Shown here: one piece after another, positions 31,500 through 43,244 of the stretch
How the letters are laid out: every line of letters begins with the position of its first letter
Position numbering within the stretch: position 1 is the stretch's first letter
Source: Ashinkailepas kermadecensis
Lineage: Eukaryota > Arthropoda > Thecostraca > Neolepadidae
Length of the DNA stretch: 64,000 nt
Direction of reading: 5' to 3'
Assembly (NCBI GenBank): GCA_034440615.1
Contig: JAOTOM010004290.1
Coordinates: forward strand, 62,001 to 126,000
The notes under the pieces: model-generated
What the model was told of the DNA's origin: nothing
Database searches by the model: none
The model's input: the letters and a program-made list of their open reading frames with translations, nothing else
Program-made: the position numbers and the translations under genes

Positions 31500-34400
31500 C
31501 ACAAATCATTCAAAGGAGCTAGGTTTTGCCTAGTTGCGTTAGGCTAGGCTTTTGTTGTAAGCTAGTATATAAAAAAGTTTTCAAAAACGGTTCAAGCTAG
31601 ATTAGGTTATGTTAGACTTTTTAAGTTGAAAATGTTTGAGAACAAATTTTTTTTTTTTTTTTGGGGGGGAGGGGAAATGGGCCATAAAAATAATCATTTC
31701 TTGCATGGAAGTCTAGGCTAGGTTAGGTTAGGTTATGTTACATGTTTTTTTATCTGAACATTATTTTTCATCCTATATTACTCAAATCCAAGCCCCCTTT
31801 TCCATGTTATTTTTCCTCACAATTGAAAAGTGTGCATCTGCAGAGGAAATGAGCGGTTACATCATGTTCAGCACATTAACAAACACTGCATTAAAAAAAG
31901 AAATTCAATGAAGTCCGACTTCAGAGTACCATGAGCTGAAAAATTACCCAAAAAGCCAGGTATTATCACAGTTTAAGGTAACCACAAGACAAGTTTTACA
32001 CACATTTTATCTCTATGAAGCATACAAAGGGGTTAGGTTTGTCAGGTTAGGTGAGGCTTTTGTCGTAAGTTATAAAAATAATCATCTGTTGGTAAATAAT
32101 GTTTGCGAATTATTTTTCTACAAAAAATAATAAACGGTTCAGGCTAGCTTAGGTTAGGTTTTTTAAGTTTTTTAAGTTTAAGGTTATCATACATCTTGAA
32201 CATTATTTGCATGCTATATTTCCTTACTCCACACCCTTTTTTGGTGTTATTTTTACTCCCAATTGAAAGGCATGCATTTGCAGAAGAAAGGACATTAAAT
32301 TTGTGCTTTTACGTGTTTTATTAATATTTTTTATTTTAATTTCCAATGCAATGTTTATGAATGTCACTAAGCTGATGGCACTACTCAGTTTCTGTGAAAT
32401 GCTTGTGGTTGTGAGCAGGTTGTGAGCAAAATAACATTAAAAATGGGCTTGGAGTTAGTAACGTAGCAATTAAAAGAATTACATTACAAATTCAACATAA
32501 CCTAACGTAACCTAGCCTAACCTGACCTTGGAGAAAACAACTACAAAAACAAGATTGGAAAAATATATAGCAATATATTTTCTTGACATTTTGCAAGTGA
32601 AAAAACCTAACCCAACCTAATCCAACCAGAATTATTGTGCTTTAAGGTGGTAACTAGGCAAATTATTACACATTTTCCTCCATAAAGCAAACAAATGGGC
32701 TATGTTTGGTGATGTTAGATTAGTTTAAGTGTTTAAGTTCGATATTTTTTGCAAAAATTGTTCCAAAATTTGAAAGAAATATATCTTTTTTCTTTAAAAG
32801 CAGCTGATGTTAGATTAAGTTAAGTTGGGTTACATTTTTTTATTGTAAAAAAATACATTGCTTGAAATTTTTACAACTTGATGTTTTGGTTTTGTTTTTC
32901 TCCAAGGGGAGATTAAGCTAGGTTAGGTTAGGTTATGTTGCATTTTTGTATTTAAAAAAAAAATACTTTACCCTATGTCACCCAATTCAAAGCTTTTTGT
33001 TGATGTTATTTTGCTCACAACCTGAAATGTAGGCAGTTGTATAGAAAATGAGTGGTCCCATCATCTGAGTCACATTCATAAACATTGCATTGAAATGATA
33101 CATTCCACGAATTCATAAAACACCTTAAAACACAAATTTATCAAAATGAGCAGTAACATCATGTTCATCACATTCCTAAACATTGCATGGAAAAAAATCA
33201 GAAATTACCTTAAGCTGTAAATTTACCAGAAGGTGTGCCAACCCCTGGACGGAAATGCAACACTAGGTGCCCCAATCCTGGGCAGAAAGGGCATTAAGAG
33301 CAGTGGAATGAAAATATTAATAAAAGTAAACTAAAAACAGCTCTTCTTGAAGACAAACGTGGTAGTTATGTGATATTAACATGGAAACCCTGAGCACAAA
33401 TCAGAAAAAAAGCATGGACTGGACTTTTTCAAGCTAACCTGCCAACTTCTTCAACTACTGTTCCTTTGGGAATTAAACATCAGCAAGCTATTTATTCACT
33501 ATTTAAAATCACACCAATCCGCAGATACATCAGAATGTGCGAAGTACAAAAAAACGAATCAGTACGACGTCACATGACATTGGCCTCCGGATTAAACACT
33601 GCGCGCAATTGTATCACAAATGTCTTACCTCCTTCACATTTGTCACTGTAACCTCAAATTTAGACTTTAGGCGCTGGAATTTCTGTAACTGGAATTTTTT
33701 CTTTGGATGTTACGATTTTGGATGTTCTGAGGAACGCTCATCACGATTTGTGACATTCAATACGCGCTAGTGTCTATCGATACAAATCGACACCCCTGCT
33801 TTGGAGACAAAAATAGAAACAAAAATTAAGCAATATATATTCTGAAAATTTTATAAATTGAACAACCGAACCCAACTTACCCGAACCTAATGTCAGCTGC
33901 TTTTGAAGGAAAATTTCCGATTTTATTTTATTTTTGAAAATGATTGAACAATTTTTCCAAGGTAAACAACTAAACTAGCCTAACCTAGCCAAACCGGTAT
34001 TATTGTGCTTTAAGGTGGTAACAAGACAAGTTTGTACACACATTTGCCTCCATATAGCAAGCAAATGGGTTAGGTTTGGTTAAGTTAGGTTAGTTTAGGT
34101 TTTTCAAGTTGGAAAACTTAAAAAAAAAAAGAATTCCAAAAAAGTTTATCCGCAAAAATTGCAAATCATTTGGTAACCTTGCGGTCTAAGGTGTTCTTTT
34201 TTTCCTTTAAAACAAAACAAAAATATGCAGAATACCATGTTTATGAAGGTGACTAAGATGATTGGACCCATTTATTTTCTGTGCTTACTTTTCAGGTTGT
34301 GAGCAAAATAATGCCAAAAAGGCTTTGAGTTCGGTAACATAGCATAAACATAAATGTTTTTTTTTAATGCAACCAAACCTAACCTAGCCTACCTTAACCT

Positions 34401-34560
34401 ATCTTTTGAGAACAAAAAAATAAACTAAATTAAAATGTCACTTAATTTATTTTCTGAAAATTCTCAACATTAAAAAAGAAACATAACCGAGCCTAACCTA
34501 ACCTAAGCTGATTTAGGATAATTTTTTTTAATTTTTTGTGAACATGGTTGTAAATTTTGT
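31500..34560. repeat. AT-rich field with scattered TTAGG-like words
   Basis: GGTTAGGTTAGGTTATGTT-like clusters recur in both orientations (near 31715, 32145, 32470, 32925, 34080 and 34380). They are separated by related phrases such as TATTGTGCTTTAAGGTGGTAAC and AAACATTGCATT. A hAT-like end (ATACAAATCGACACCCCTG) lies at 33779-33798. Nothing coding. Composition and phrases resemble 21560-22680. Confidence 0.5.
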
Positions 34561-34612
34561 CGGAAACTTTTGGGTATTATTGTGCTTTAAGGTGGGAACA
34601 AGAAAAGTTGTA

Positions 34613-34674
34613 TGGGCGCTGTATGACCAACGCAGTCAATGCGGCCGTAAACCCAAATAACCAACCAACCAACC
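34613..34674 (+). mobile_element. LINE A 3'-tail fragment
   Basis: GGGCGCTGTATGACC, AACGCAGTCAATGCGG and AAATAACCAACCAACCAACC match the 3' terminus of LINE A (42709-42754). A LINE copy truncated to its last ~60 bases, or a relative of the SINE, would look like this. Confidence 0.6.
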
Positions 34675-35001
34675 GAGAAAGATGTAAGCTGTACTTCCAC
34701 AGTGGAGGGAATTCCAGCTATTTTGTTTGTTTTTGCACACAATTTTACATTTTTCAGCAAAAGGTGGAGAGTCAGTCCACTATCTAATCCAAATCTGTTT
34801 CTATTCAGTACAAAATGTGCTGGTTAACATCAATGTTTCTACTTAGCATGGGGTTTTTCATGTTTTCCCTTTGGCTTTCTTATCAGCATAAAATAGCATA
34901 GGTTATTGGGGGGGGGGGGGGGCCCAATTCAACATTGGGGGGGCAAGATCAACATTGGTGGGGCCATAGCCCCCACAAAAGGATACAAATCGACGCTCCT
35001 G

Positions 35002-35092
35002 CATACATGCATGATTTTGCACTTATCAAAATTTAATTTCACCTGCCATTTTTTGGACCACTTCACAAACTCTTCTAAGTCTTTCTGTAGCA
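35002..35092 (-). pseudogene. CR1-like LINE fragment
   Basis: CATGATTTTGCACTTATCAA and TCTTCTAAGTCTTTCTGTAGC match 24462-24545, the RT region around KWQMKFNFDKCKVMHVG on the minus strand. About 90 bases between two right-end blocks. Confidence 0.7.
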
Positions 35093-35544
35093 TGTACCTA
35101 GGTGCCTAGGTACCAGGTAAATATCAAGCTGATAGTGTGATGAGTGGGCTGTTGAGGTTAATTATAGTTTGTATATCCACACTCTCAATGATAACTGATT
35201 GTTGTTAACGGGACTGGATTGTATGCAAGTTTGACAATGACAATTGGTTTTTGTGCACACCATTTTGAATTTTGTAGCAAAAGGTGGAGAGTCAGTCCGC
35301 TATCTAACCCAAATCTGTTTTTTTCATTACAAAATGTGCTGGTTAACATCAACTACATTTTCTATGCACCTAGCATGGTGTTTTCTTTCTTTTTTCCTTC
35401 AACTTTTGTATCGGCATAAAAATAGCATATGTTATTGGGGAGGCCCAAATCAACATTGGGGGGGGGACCAAGATCAACATTGGTGGGGCCCTGGCCCCCA
35501 CAAAAGGATACAAATCGACGCCCCTGCCATCTAGACATTAGGGG

Positions 35545-35735
35545 GATGTCCCCATCCTAGCCCCGCCTTCAGCGCCTAAAATATCATACAAACTATAACG
35601 TAAAATTCCATTTACGTAAACGTCCACATGCCTGCACCTTGATCGCAAACACCCGCTTTTATAGTCAGACATGTAACGTACTCGCTTCAAAGGTGGCACA
35701 AATGACCTCTGTGGTCCGGCACGCCTAAAAAACTC
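35545..35735 (-). repeat. Dispersed repeat W, copy 1
   Basis: On the minus strand AGGCGTGCCGGACCA, GCGAGTACGTTACATGTCTG and GATCAAGGTGCAGGCA match 58940-59110. No coding domain recognised. Confidence 0.6.
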
Positions 35736-36785
35736 ACTCCCCCACCCATGTGCAGTGAAATTGAAACTTGCCTGATGCCTCCAATTTCTGCAATATACGA
35801 ATAAAACATGTGACGTCATCAAGATTTGAATGCGAACTTTAGTGTACCTTTTAAAATAATGGATTTTTGCGGCGTTTAATAATGGTGTTTTTGCGGCGGA
35901 CGAGACATTGGTCTTGCCAAGGCTATTTCTTGAATAGCATTGGTCTTGTATGACTGTAAGGTTTGCTTAAAAGTCATGTGATCCACAGCTTTCTTTTTTT
36001 ATTCTTTTAGGAATACCAATTATAATGCAGTGGCCATGCAGCTTCTTGCTGACTTTTCTCTGTCATGGTATCATAAGCTGGCAGATTTGCCCACACATGG
36101 CTCTCGTTTTTCCCCATATCAATATTTAATGGATGCATTGTCATTGGGCATATAGGTAGGTACCTAGGTAAATATCAAGCTGATGGTGCGATAGGTGGGC
36201 TGCTGAAGATAATTATAGTTTGCATAACCACAATCTCAATGATGATTGTCATTGGTGTTCACTGGACAATGCAAGTTTGACAATGACTGGAAATTAAGAA
36301 TGGATTCTTTCCTGTTTAAGCTCATGCATGTGGTTTTGTCATTGGTGGCATGTACAAACATCAGTATGACAATCCAATTGTTGTTTTGTGGCTTGACATT
36401 TAAAAAAAGACAATCTGGTTTAAAATGCATCATCATCGAATCATTGTATGCTGTAAGTTTTCCTTCCACAGTGGAGGGAAATCTAGCTATTTTGTTTTTT
36501 TGCACATAATTTTCAATTGTGTAGAAAAAGTTGGATACTCAGTCCACTATCTAATCCAAATCTGTTCTTTTTCAGTACAAAATGTGCTGGTTAACATCAA
36601 GTAAGTTTTCTATGTACTTAACACAGTGTTTTTCTTCTTTTTTTTCCTTTAGCTTTTTATCAGCATAAAAATAGCATGGGTTATTGGGGGGAGGGGGCCC
36701 AAATCAACATTGGGGCGGCCAAGATCAGCATTGGGGGGGGCATGGCCCCCGCAAAAGGATACAAATCGACACCCCTGTAGATGAG

Positions 36786-37703
36786 AGTCATTCGTGTAGG
36801 AACCTAGGGGTGACATTTGATCGCCACATGTCGTGGGATTCCCATGTAGCTGCTGTGGTCCGCAAGTGCACTGGATTCCTTCTGGCCCTGAGCCATCTGC
36901 GTCACCATCTGCCAACCAGTACCCTCTTCACTATAGTCAATAGCCTAGTTATATCCAATATCCGCTACGGCATATTTGTTTACGGGAACGGGTCGGCAGC
37001 AAACATCCACATACTAGACAAGATCATTAACTTCGCCACTGGAGTCGTGTCAGGTCTACGGAAATTTGATCATATTTCTGATGCCCGTAACGAGTTGGGT
37101 CTCATCACCGCAGCTGATTTGCATCTATTTACTTTGCTCTTACTTTGCTCCACAAGATCATTCTGACGGGTGAGCCAACGCACATTGCCGGTCAAATCTC
37201 TGCAAACTCTACCCTGCGAAACCGTCATACGCGTGCAGACGACCACCTGCACCTGCCAGCCATACACAGAGAGGCGGGCCGCAGGAGATTTCTCTACTCG
37301 TCTGTCTTCCACTTTACAAACTCCCTACTGAAACAAAAACATTGAAGCTGTCTAACTTCAAGAAGCATGTACTAGCTTATCTCCACGAGCAACACTAGTC
37401 ACACAAAAAACAACTTACAAAATGGATTTGTGTACACCATGAACTCACATTTAGGTCATCGCTTTCATATCACTTCTATAAACTACTCGTTTATAGCTCG
37501 TGTTGCAAGCACGGTGTGTGTAGTGCAGATAGTGATATGGGTATTGTATTATGTTGGTGTATGAATGTTTGTTGCGCATCTGATCCCACTATTGACCACA
37601 AATCTATCCTTTCTTTGTAAATGTCTGTGAGTTATACCCAGACTGTCCATAACAGCCACTATACGTGGAGGGCATGTATCGTGAAATAAATAAATAAATA
37701 AGC
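36786..37703 (+). pseudogene. LINE B C-terminal RT region and 3' UTR, right half of split copy
   Basis: Encodes SHSCRNLGVTFDRHMSWDSH, LRHHLPTSTLFTIVNSLVIS and NIRYGIFVYGNGSAANIHIL, the post-catalytic thumb of a CR1/jockey-like RT. Frameshifts appear after about 37160. The 3' end reads GACTGTCCATAACAGCC, GGCATGTATCGTGAAATAAA and a short AAAT tail. The same 3' end occurs at 47573-47640. Confidence 0.8.
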
Positions 37704-37770
37704 AGAAGGAGATAGTCTCTATCAAAGTTACACAAAACGTGCTATCAGCACACGACATGCTCCACCACAG

Positions 37771-38617
37771 TTGCAGGGAGGTGGAACCGCAGACCTCATC
37801 ACGCAGCTCATCGCCCTCCTTCAGTCTTTTGGTGTGGCCTGTGGACCATTGACGATCACAGGATCCCCACCTTCGAATGGAACGACCACTGAATCCCCTT
37901 CGGGGGGCAGTGATGTTTGCACCTCAGCCCCTAGCAGGGACGAAGAACAGGGTCAGGTGTCCTCAGCACATAACGTCATGCCTTTGGAAACCGATGGGCC
38001 AAGCAGGGAAGGCGAGTCGGATGCGCCGCCTGATGTGTTGGCCAAGGATAGGGTTGGTTGGTTGCTTATTGGTTTTACGACACGTCGACCGTTGAGTCAT
38101 ATAGCGTCGCCAATCTCTCACGCCGATTAGTCGCGGGCGAAGAGTAGCGACAGGTGGGATTCGAACCCACAATCTTTCGATTGCGAGACGAGCATCTTAC
38201 CCCTAGACCACTCGTCCCCCGGCCAAGGATAGGGGAAGTGGAGAGTGGACACTAGTCGAACACAAGAGAAGAAGTAAGCCGTCGCCGAAATCCTCGGCCG
38301 ACACTTCCACTAAAACCAGCGCCCGACCCGTATCTCCTCCGGTCGCCGCCTCTCGCGTGGATACCGTTTCCCCGCATCCCATAATGCCATCGTCTGTGGA
38401 GATGGAGCGGGCCCGTGCAGCGACCAGGGAAGGAACGGATAATACTCTTCCTATCAGGACGAGCACTCAGCCACCCCGTAGACGTATTGAGGGTCCATCC
38501 GGACCTCAGGCTTCAAAGGGCTCATACAATATGGACCCTCCGCCACCGCCTAGATTGAGTTCCCCCCATGGCGGGCCGGACAAACCGACACGCGCCGATA
38601 AACGCGTGTTACCCTGA
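37771..38617 (+). pseudogene. LINE A ORF1-like frame, split by a SINE
   Basis: The frame runs 37771-38053, is cut by the SINE at 38054-38220, and resumes after the second target copy at 38222 in a shifted frame to 38617. Reading across the empty site gives LAKDR-GSGEWTLVEHKRR. The protein is rich in Ser, Pro, Thr and Arg without a clear zinc knuckle. Its place just upstream of the endonuclease suggests ORF1 of the I-clade LINE; this is inference from position. Confidence 0.6.
38054..38220 (-). mobile_element. Full-length tRNA-derived SINE, perfect 14-bp target duplication
   Basis: GGCCAAGGATAGGG flanks it exactly (38040-38053 and 38221-38234). On the minus strand the head has an A box TGGTCTAGGGG (38210-38200) and a perfect B box GGTTCGAATCC (38167-38157) in a T-arm with a paired GTGGG/CCCAC stem. 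A ~85-base body follows (CGCGACTAATCGGCGTGAGA). The tail CGTAAAACCAATAAGCAACC resembles the LINE A terminus. Identical duplications indicate recent insertion. Confidence 0.9.
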
Positions 38618-38806
38618 ACGGCGTCGCCTCCTGAACAGGACTCGCCACGTGTCCGCCCAAGGACATCAACTCTTGGTGCGGACGCCACCACTCGTAGTAC
38701 GGCGTAGTACAAGCACAGTGCGGATCCCACTCCAGAGGGCTGAACTGAGACTCACTTTTGGACCATTTTCGTAATATCCCTAATCACTCCTAGTCAATTA
38801 CCAAGT

Positions 38807-41800
38807 TGCCCCCATAATTTTACAATGGAACATACATTGTAACATGTTAGATCCAATTTTCATCTAAGATGTTCCCCATGGAACATCTTAGATCCAATTT
38901 TACCAACCTGCAGCGAGTCTTATCTCGGGACAATCCTGTAGTTGTTTGTCTACAGGAGACAAAGCTAGTTCCAGACACCCATTGCCCGGTAAATGGATAT
39001 TCCGCTTTTCGAAAAGATGTTGGAGGGACTGATACCGTGGCACACGGAGGCACCATGCTAGTAGTGCATCACAGCGTACCCGCACAGCAGGTCACATTGT
39101 GCACCTCGCTGCAGGCGGCCGCGGCACGTGTGGCTGTTCTCAGCCGTGTACTAACTATATGCTCCCTGTACCTGCCGCCTAGAGTCCCTCTTCCTGATGC
39201 GGAACTAAGGCGGCTGATGTTAGAGCTTCCTCCACCTGTCTTACTTCCAGGCGATTTTAACTGTTATCACACGGCCTGGTGCTGCAACTCAATCAACGCT
39301 CGGGGACGACTTTTGGAACGTTTTATTCACGACGAAACCTTAGTTCTTTTAAACACTGGTCTGTCCACCCATGTCACTCTGCCCTCTGACAGCACGTCAG
39401 TTTTGGACCTGAGCATATGTAGCGCACAATTGGCTCAAAGCTTTGAGTGGACCGTAGACATCGATCCACTCGGAAGTGATCATATGCCGGTATGGCTGGA
39501 GTACCAGGAGGGAGCTGTTCTTGGCACGAGACCTATGAGGTGGAACCTTACTCAAAGCAAACTGGATGGAGTTTCAGGCCAAACTTGAGGAAATATTAAC
39601 AGTCGACTACCACGAGCATCCACCATCGGTACCCGACTTCACATCAATCATCATAAACTCTGCCACTGCATGTATTCCACTGACATCTGGAGCACCGCGT
39701 CGCACCCCGGTGTCATGGCGGACCTCGGAATGCCAGAATGTCATCCTTGCGCGCAAGCGAGCCTTTCGAGCTATTGACCGCTAGAGCACAATGGCTAATC
39801 TGATCGCCTTCCGAAGAGTAGGTCAGTGGTTCCCTTGCACGTTATGGAACGGTGCAAGAAGCCAAACGGGTGTCCGGACGGAAATACGTTGGAGGTTTGA
39901 ACTCGTCCACCCCCTCGGCCGAGGTGTGGAACCGTATAAAAAGAATTGCCGGCAAGTTCTGCTCTACCACGTACCCGTCCTACAAATGGGAGGACGTGTT
40001 ATATATCAACCATATGAGGTTGCGAACGAGATTGGCCGATCATTCGCAAAACGATGCCTTGCCGGCAACGTCGATCAGGAGTTCCTGCGGCATCGCTCTC
40101 GCAGTGAAACAATAAGAATAGACTTCTCGACATCGGAACGATTGGGTTACAACGAGCCCTTCTCTAAGCCTGAGCTTTTTTTCCCTCTCCGTGGCCTGCG
40201 CGATGTGTCCGAAGGTCCTCACAAGGTCCACAACGAAATGTTGCGGCATCTGCCACCATGTGCTCAGGACGTTTTACTAACCATTTTTAACTCATTGTGG
40301 ACAGGTTACTTTCCTGAAGCCTAGAGAGAGGCTACGATCGTACCACTCATAAAACCTGGCAAAAGCGGCCAGGATCCGCTGCACTACCGACTCATTTAAT
40401 TGACCTCCTCTCTGTGCGAGTTAATGGAGAAAATGGTGAACGCCCGTTTGGTATAGTATCTGGAAGATAAGAACATTTTAACAAACTCTCAGTGTGGGCT
40501 TGGGAATAATCGCTACACGGTAGACCATCTTGTAACACTTGACACCGATATTCGTTCTGCTTTTATGAAGAAACACCACCTCGGAGCAATGTGTTTTTTA
40601 CATCGAAGGTGCGTTTGACACAACTTGGCGACATGACATACTGATAAAGGTGCATGAATGTGAACTCCGCGGTCCATTGGCCACATTTATCAGAAACTTC
40701 TTAGTAGATCGACGATTCCGAGTCCGCATCGGGAGTTAGCTTTCTGACTGGTTCTCGCAAGCAAATGGAGTCCCGCAGGGCAGCGTGCTTAGTGTGCCAC
40801 TGTTTGCTTTAATGATCAACGACATCACCTCTGCATTACGGCCCTCCATCTGTCGCTATCTCTTTGTAGACGATTTTGCAATCTGGACTTCAAGCACATG
40901 TGCAACGGAAATGCAGGGAAGGTTTCAGCTCGCCGCCTTGTGTTTGGAGCGAGGGGGAAAAAGGAGTGGCTTCCGTTTCTCCTTAGGTAAGACGGCCGCC
41001 ATGCATTTCTGCAGACGCCAACAATGTGGACGCATGAAAATCCAAAATTTGTTTGTACAGAACAGTAATCCCAACAAAACCGACAGCCAGGTTTCTTGGT
41101 GTCATGCTCGACCGTCGTTTGACGTACAGGGAACATTTTAAAATGCTCCGTGATAAATGCTTTAAAACACTGAACGTCCTAAAGATGGTATCACGAACAT
41201 CGTATGGTGCCGACAGGCAAACATTACTTCTCCTGTATAGATCTATGATCCGATCAAAATTAGACTATGCGTGCTTTGTGTATGACGGTGCATGTGCAAC
41301 AGGCAAGCGACGCTGGAAACCATTCACCACACTTCGCTACGTATTGTTACCGGTGCATTTCGCACGTCACCGGCAGTTAGTCTTTTAGTAGAAGCCAACG
41401 AGCTAAGCCTTGCTATGCGTCGCGAATTACTTGGGATGTGCTATGCATGCAAGCTGCACCAGTTTCCAGAACACCCCACATATCGGTCAGTGTTTTCCCG
41501 ACGTATCCTTGCTCTATTCAGAGGGAGACGACAGGAGACATCTGTTCATTTCTGTGTGAGGTTCCGCGCCCTCTTCGAGAACAGTGGCATACGAATGAGT
41601 GGTGTGCTGCGTGTGGATTCTTTAACAACTCCTCCCCGGGGACTGGTCTCTCCAGATATTGACCTATCGCTGGCATGTATGAGAAAAAGTCATGTCGTTC
41701 CTGCAGAACTCAAGCTCAGAGCACTGGAATTGATTTCGTCATACGGGGACTACACGTCGACTTATACGGATGGCTCAAAAACGGGCACCGGCGTTGGCAG

Positions 41801-42548
41801 TGCCTTTGTGACAGACACTGCAATTGGAACGTTTTCGCTTCCGGCAAATGCATCGGTTTACACATCAGAGCTGGTTGCAATCAACAAAGCTCTGTGTTTT
41901 ATTGAGATTGGACATGATATACTGCATGTGATATACAGCGACCCGCTCAGCAGCTTATTGGCGCTAAGAGGGCCCACAAAACCCAGTAGCACAAGACGTT
42001 TTATGTAGACTTACGTTGCTCAATTCGATAGGTAAAAAAAGTAGTATTCTGTTGGCTTCCAAGCCACGTGGGAATGAGGCTGCGGCCGAAATGAGGCTGC
42101 GGATGCTGCAGCAAAGCGCGCCGCACAAGGTCCACGCACTCGACGTATTCCTCTCCCTACGAGGCACTTTTTCCCAGACATTAGGGGCTCCGTTATAAAG
42201 AATTGGGAAGCCAGCTGGGAGTGCTTGACTGATAATAAGTTGAGGAGAGTTAAGCATCGTCTCGGTGAGTGGCCATCATCATCACATAGCATTAGACGCA
42301 ACGAGGTAGTATTATGCTGCTTACGAATAGGTCACACATTCGGCACCCACCGTTACCTTCTGAGCGGTGACGGAAAGCCGTTGTGTCAAAGGTGCCATGC
42401 TCTCCTATCAGTACAACACATATTGGTTGCGTGCCCCAGACTTGCACATGCGCGGAGACTTCACTTCGGGCGCACTACACCCTCGCTACTGGAAGTATTA
42501 GGGGATGATACATTCGGGACAGCTATTCCGCTTCCTTGCAGATGTTAA
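38807..42548 (+). pseudogene. LINE A ORF2: endonuclease, RT, RNase H, zinc-finger tail (I clade)
   Basis: The endonuclease starts at ILQWN (38814) and has VVVCLQETKLVPD, LLPGDFNCYHTAWC and PLGSDHMPVWLEY, so its key residues are kept. A short duplicated block (TTAGATCCAATTTT) breaks the start. RT follows with IVPLIKPGKSGQD, NGVPQGSVLS and YLFVDDFAIW (catalytic Asp pair kept) but has several stops and frame breaks between 39590 and 41390. RNase H is at 41700-42080 (YTDGSK, TSELVAI, SDPLSSL, WLPSHVGN). The C-terminus ends with a C-x2-C-x7-H-x4-C knuckle (CQRCHALLSVQHILVAC). An RNase H domain places it in the I group of non-LTR elements. Not functional. Confidence 0.85.
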
Positions 42549-42754
42549 GTTTTATGTGGTATATACGCCCCATTAATACGATGGCATGTATGCGGTAAGA
42601 CCAGGACGGTTATCACGTACGCCATGACAATATATTTGATAATGTATCGCATTTAGTAGCTTTAATCAGTTTCGCCTTTGTAAACTTGATATGATTGGCG
42701 ATGTTGTGGGCGCTGCATGACCTCTGCAGTCGATGCCCCCTAATAACCAACCAA
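42549..42754 (+). mobile_element. LINE A 3' UTR and terminal tail
   Basis: The 3' end reads GGGCGCTGCATGACCTCTGC, AGTCGATGCCCCCTAATAAC, CAACCAA. The terminal ~46 bases are shared with the fragment at 34613 and, more distantly, with the SINE tail. Confidence 0.65.
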
Positions 42755-42987
42755 TCTGTTAAATTTCACGCCGGGTTATTTATGTGAGTCTTTGTGTCGC
42801 TGATTGGTTGTAAGCTTTCCTACTAATTTCCACGATTTAACATTCATTGTATGCCGCTACCTGAAAGCCATATGGTTGAATCTCAAGTTGGCAGCAGCAA
42901 TAATCTTACGAAGCTTCCATCTATGATCTTTATATTGTTATTAGCAATTGATGCCCAATTGAAAATGAATATGCGCATGGTGTCAAC
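42755..42987. other. Unassigned spacer
   Basis: Nothing recognised between the LINE A terminus and the next hAT-like end. Confidence 0.25.
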
Positions 42988-43240
42988 CAGTAGCGTACCG
43001 AAGGGGAGAACAAAGGGGGTAGTTTCCCAATGAGAACTTGTGCGGCGTCCAATAATCGCATGGGGTTCGGAAAAATTGTGCCGGTCCCCGAAAAATCCCA
43101 CTGCCCCCCCCCGCCACTCAAAAAAAATCGCACCACGGCCCCTGAAAATCAATATGAGACCTCCAAAAAGTTGCACAGGGACCATGAAATTATCGCCGGG
43201 GCACCAAAATCACACCACGCCGGCCCACTGTCGGTTGTGT
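42988..43240 (+). mobile_element. hAT-like end followed by a GGGCCC-type array (copy 3)
   Basis: CAGTAGCGTACCGAAGGGG opens a short stretch of the same degenerate array as at 2865 and 29225 (CCCCTGAAAATCA, CACCAAAATCACACCACGCC). This ties the array to an element with CAGTxxCGTACC-type termini. Confidence 0.5.
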
Positions 43241-43244
43241 AGTG

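Larger units (their letters stand above)
28571..36777. mobile_element. 8.2-kb hAT-like element inserted in LINE B, 8-bp duplication TAGATGAG
   Basis: The left end CCGGGGTGTCGATTTTTG and the right end (complement CAGGGGTGTCGATTTGTATC) share about 13 terminal bases. Both flanks carry TAGATGAG (28563-28570 and 36778-36785), and removing the insert restores the LINE protein across the join. CAGGGG ends with 8-base duplications are the hAT signature. I see no transposase inside. The interior holds a SINE, a GGGCCC-type array, a second hAT end, an AT-rich TTAGG-containing field, a LINE A tail, a CR1 fragment and three copies of the right-end block. It is therefore a nonautonomous composite that carried or acquired other elements. 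The next-best explanation, a chance duplication at two unrelated elements, is contradicted by the restored reading. Confidence 0.8.
34684..36777 (+). repeat. Three copies of the hAT-like right-end block
   Basis: Copies end at 35001, 35526 and 36777. Each has TCAGTCC(A/G)CTATCTAA, ACAAAATGTGCTGGTTAACA, GTTATTGGGG, TCAACATTGGGG and GATACAAATCGAC followed by a C-rich CTG end. Copies 2 and 3 extend further left to AGGTAAATATCAAGCTGAT (about 35115 and 36167). The 8.2-kb element thus has two internal spare right ends. Confidence 0.75.

Noticed and set aside
38054..38220. Functional tRNA gene
   Set aside because: The T-arm and both pol III boxes are present, but the acceptor strands do not pair, the sequence continues into a SINE body and tail, and a target duplication flanks it.
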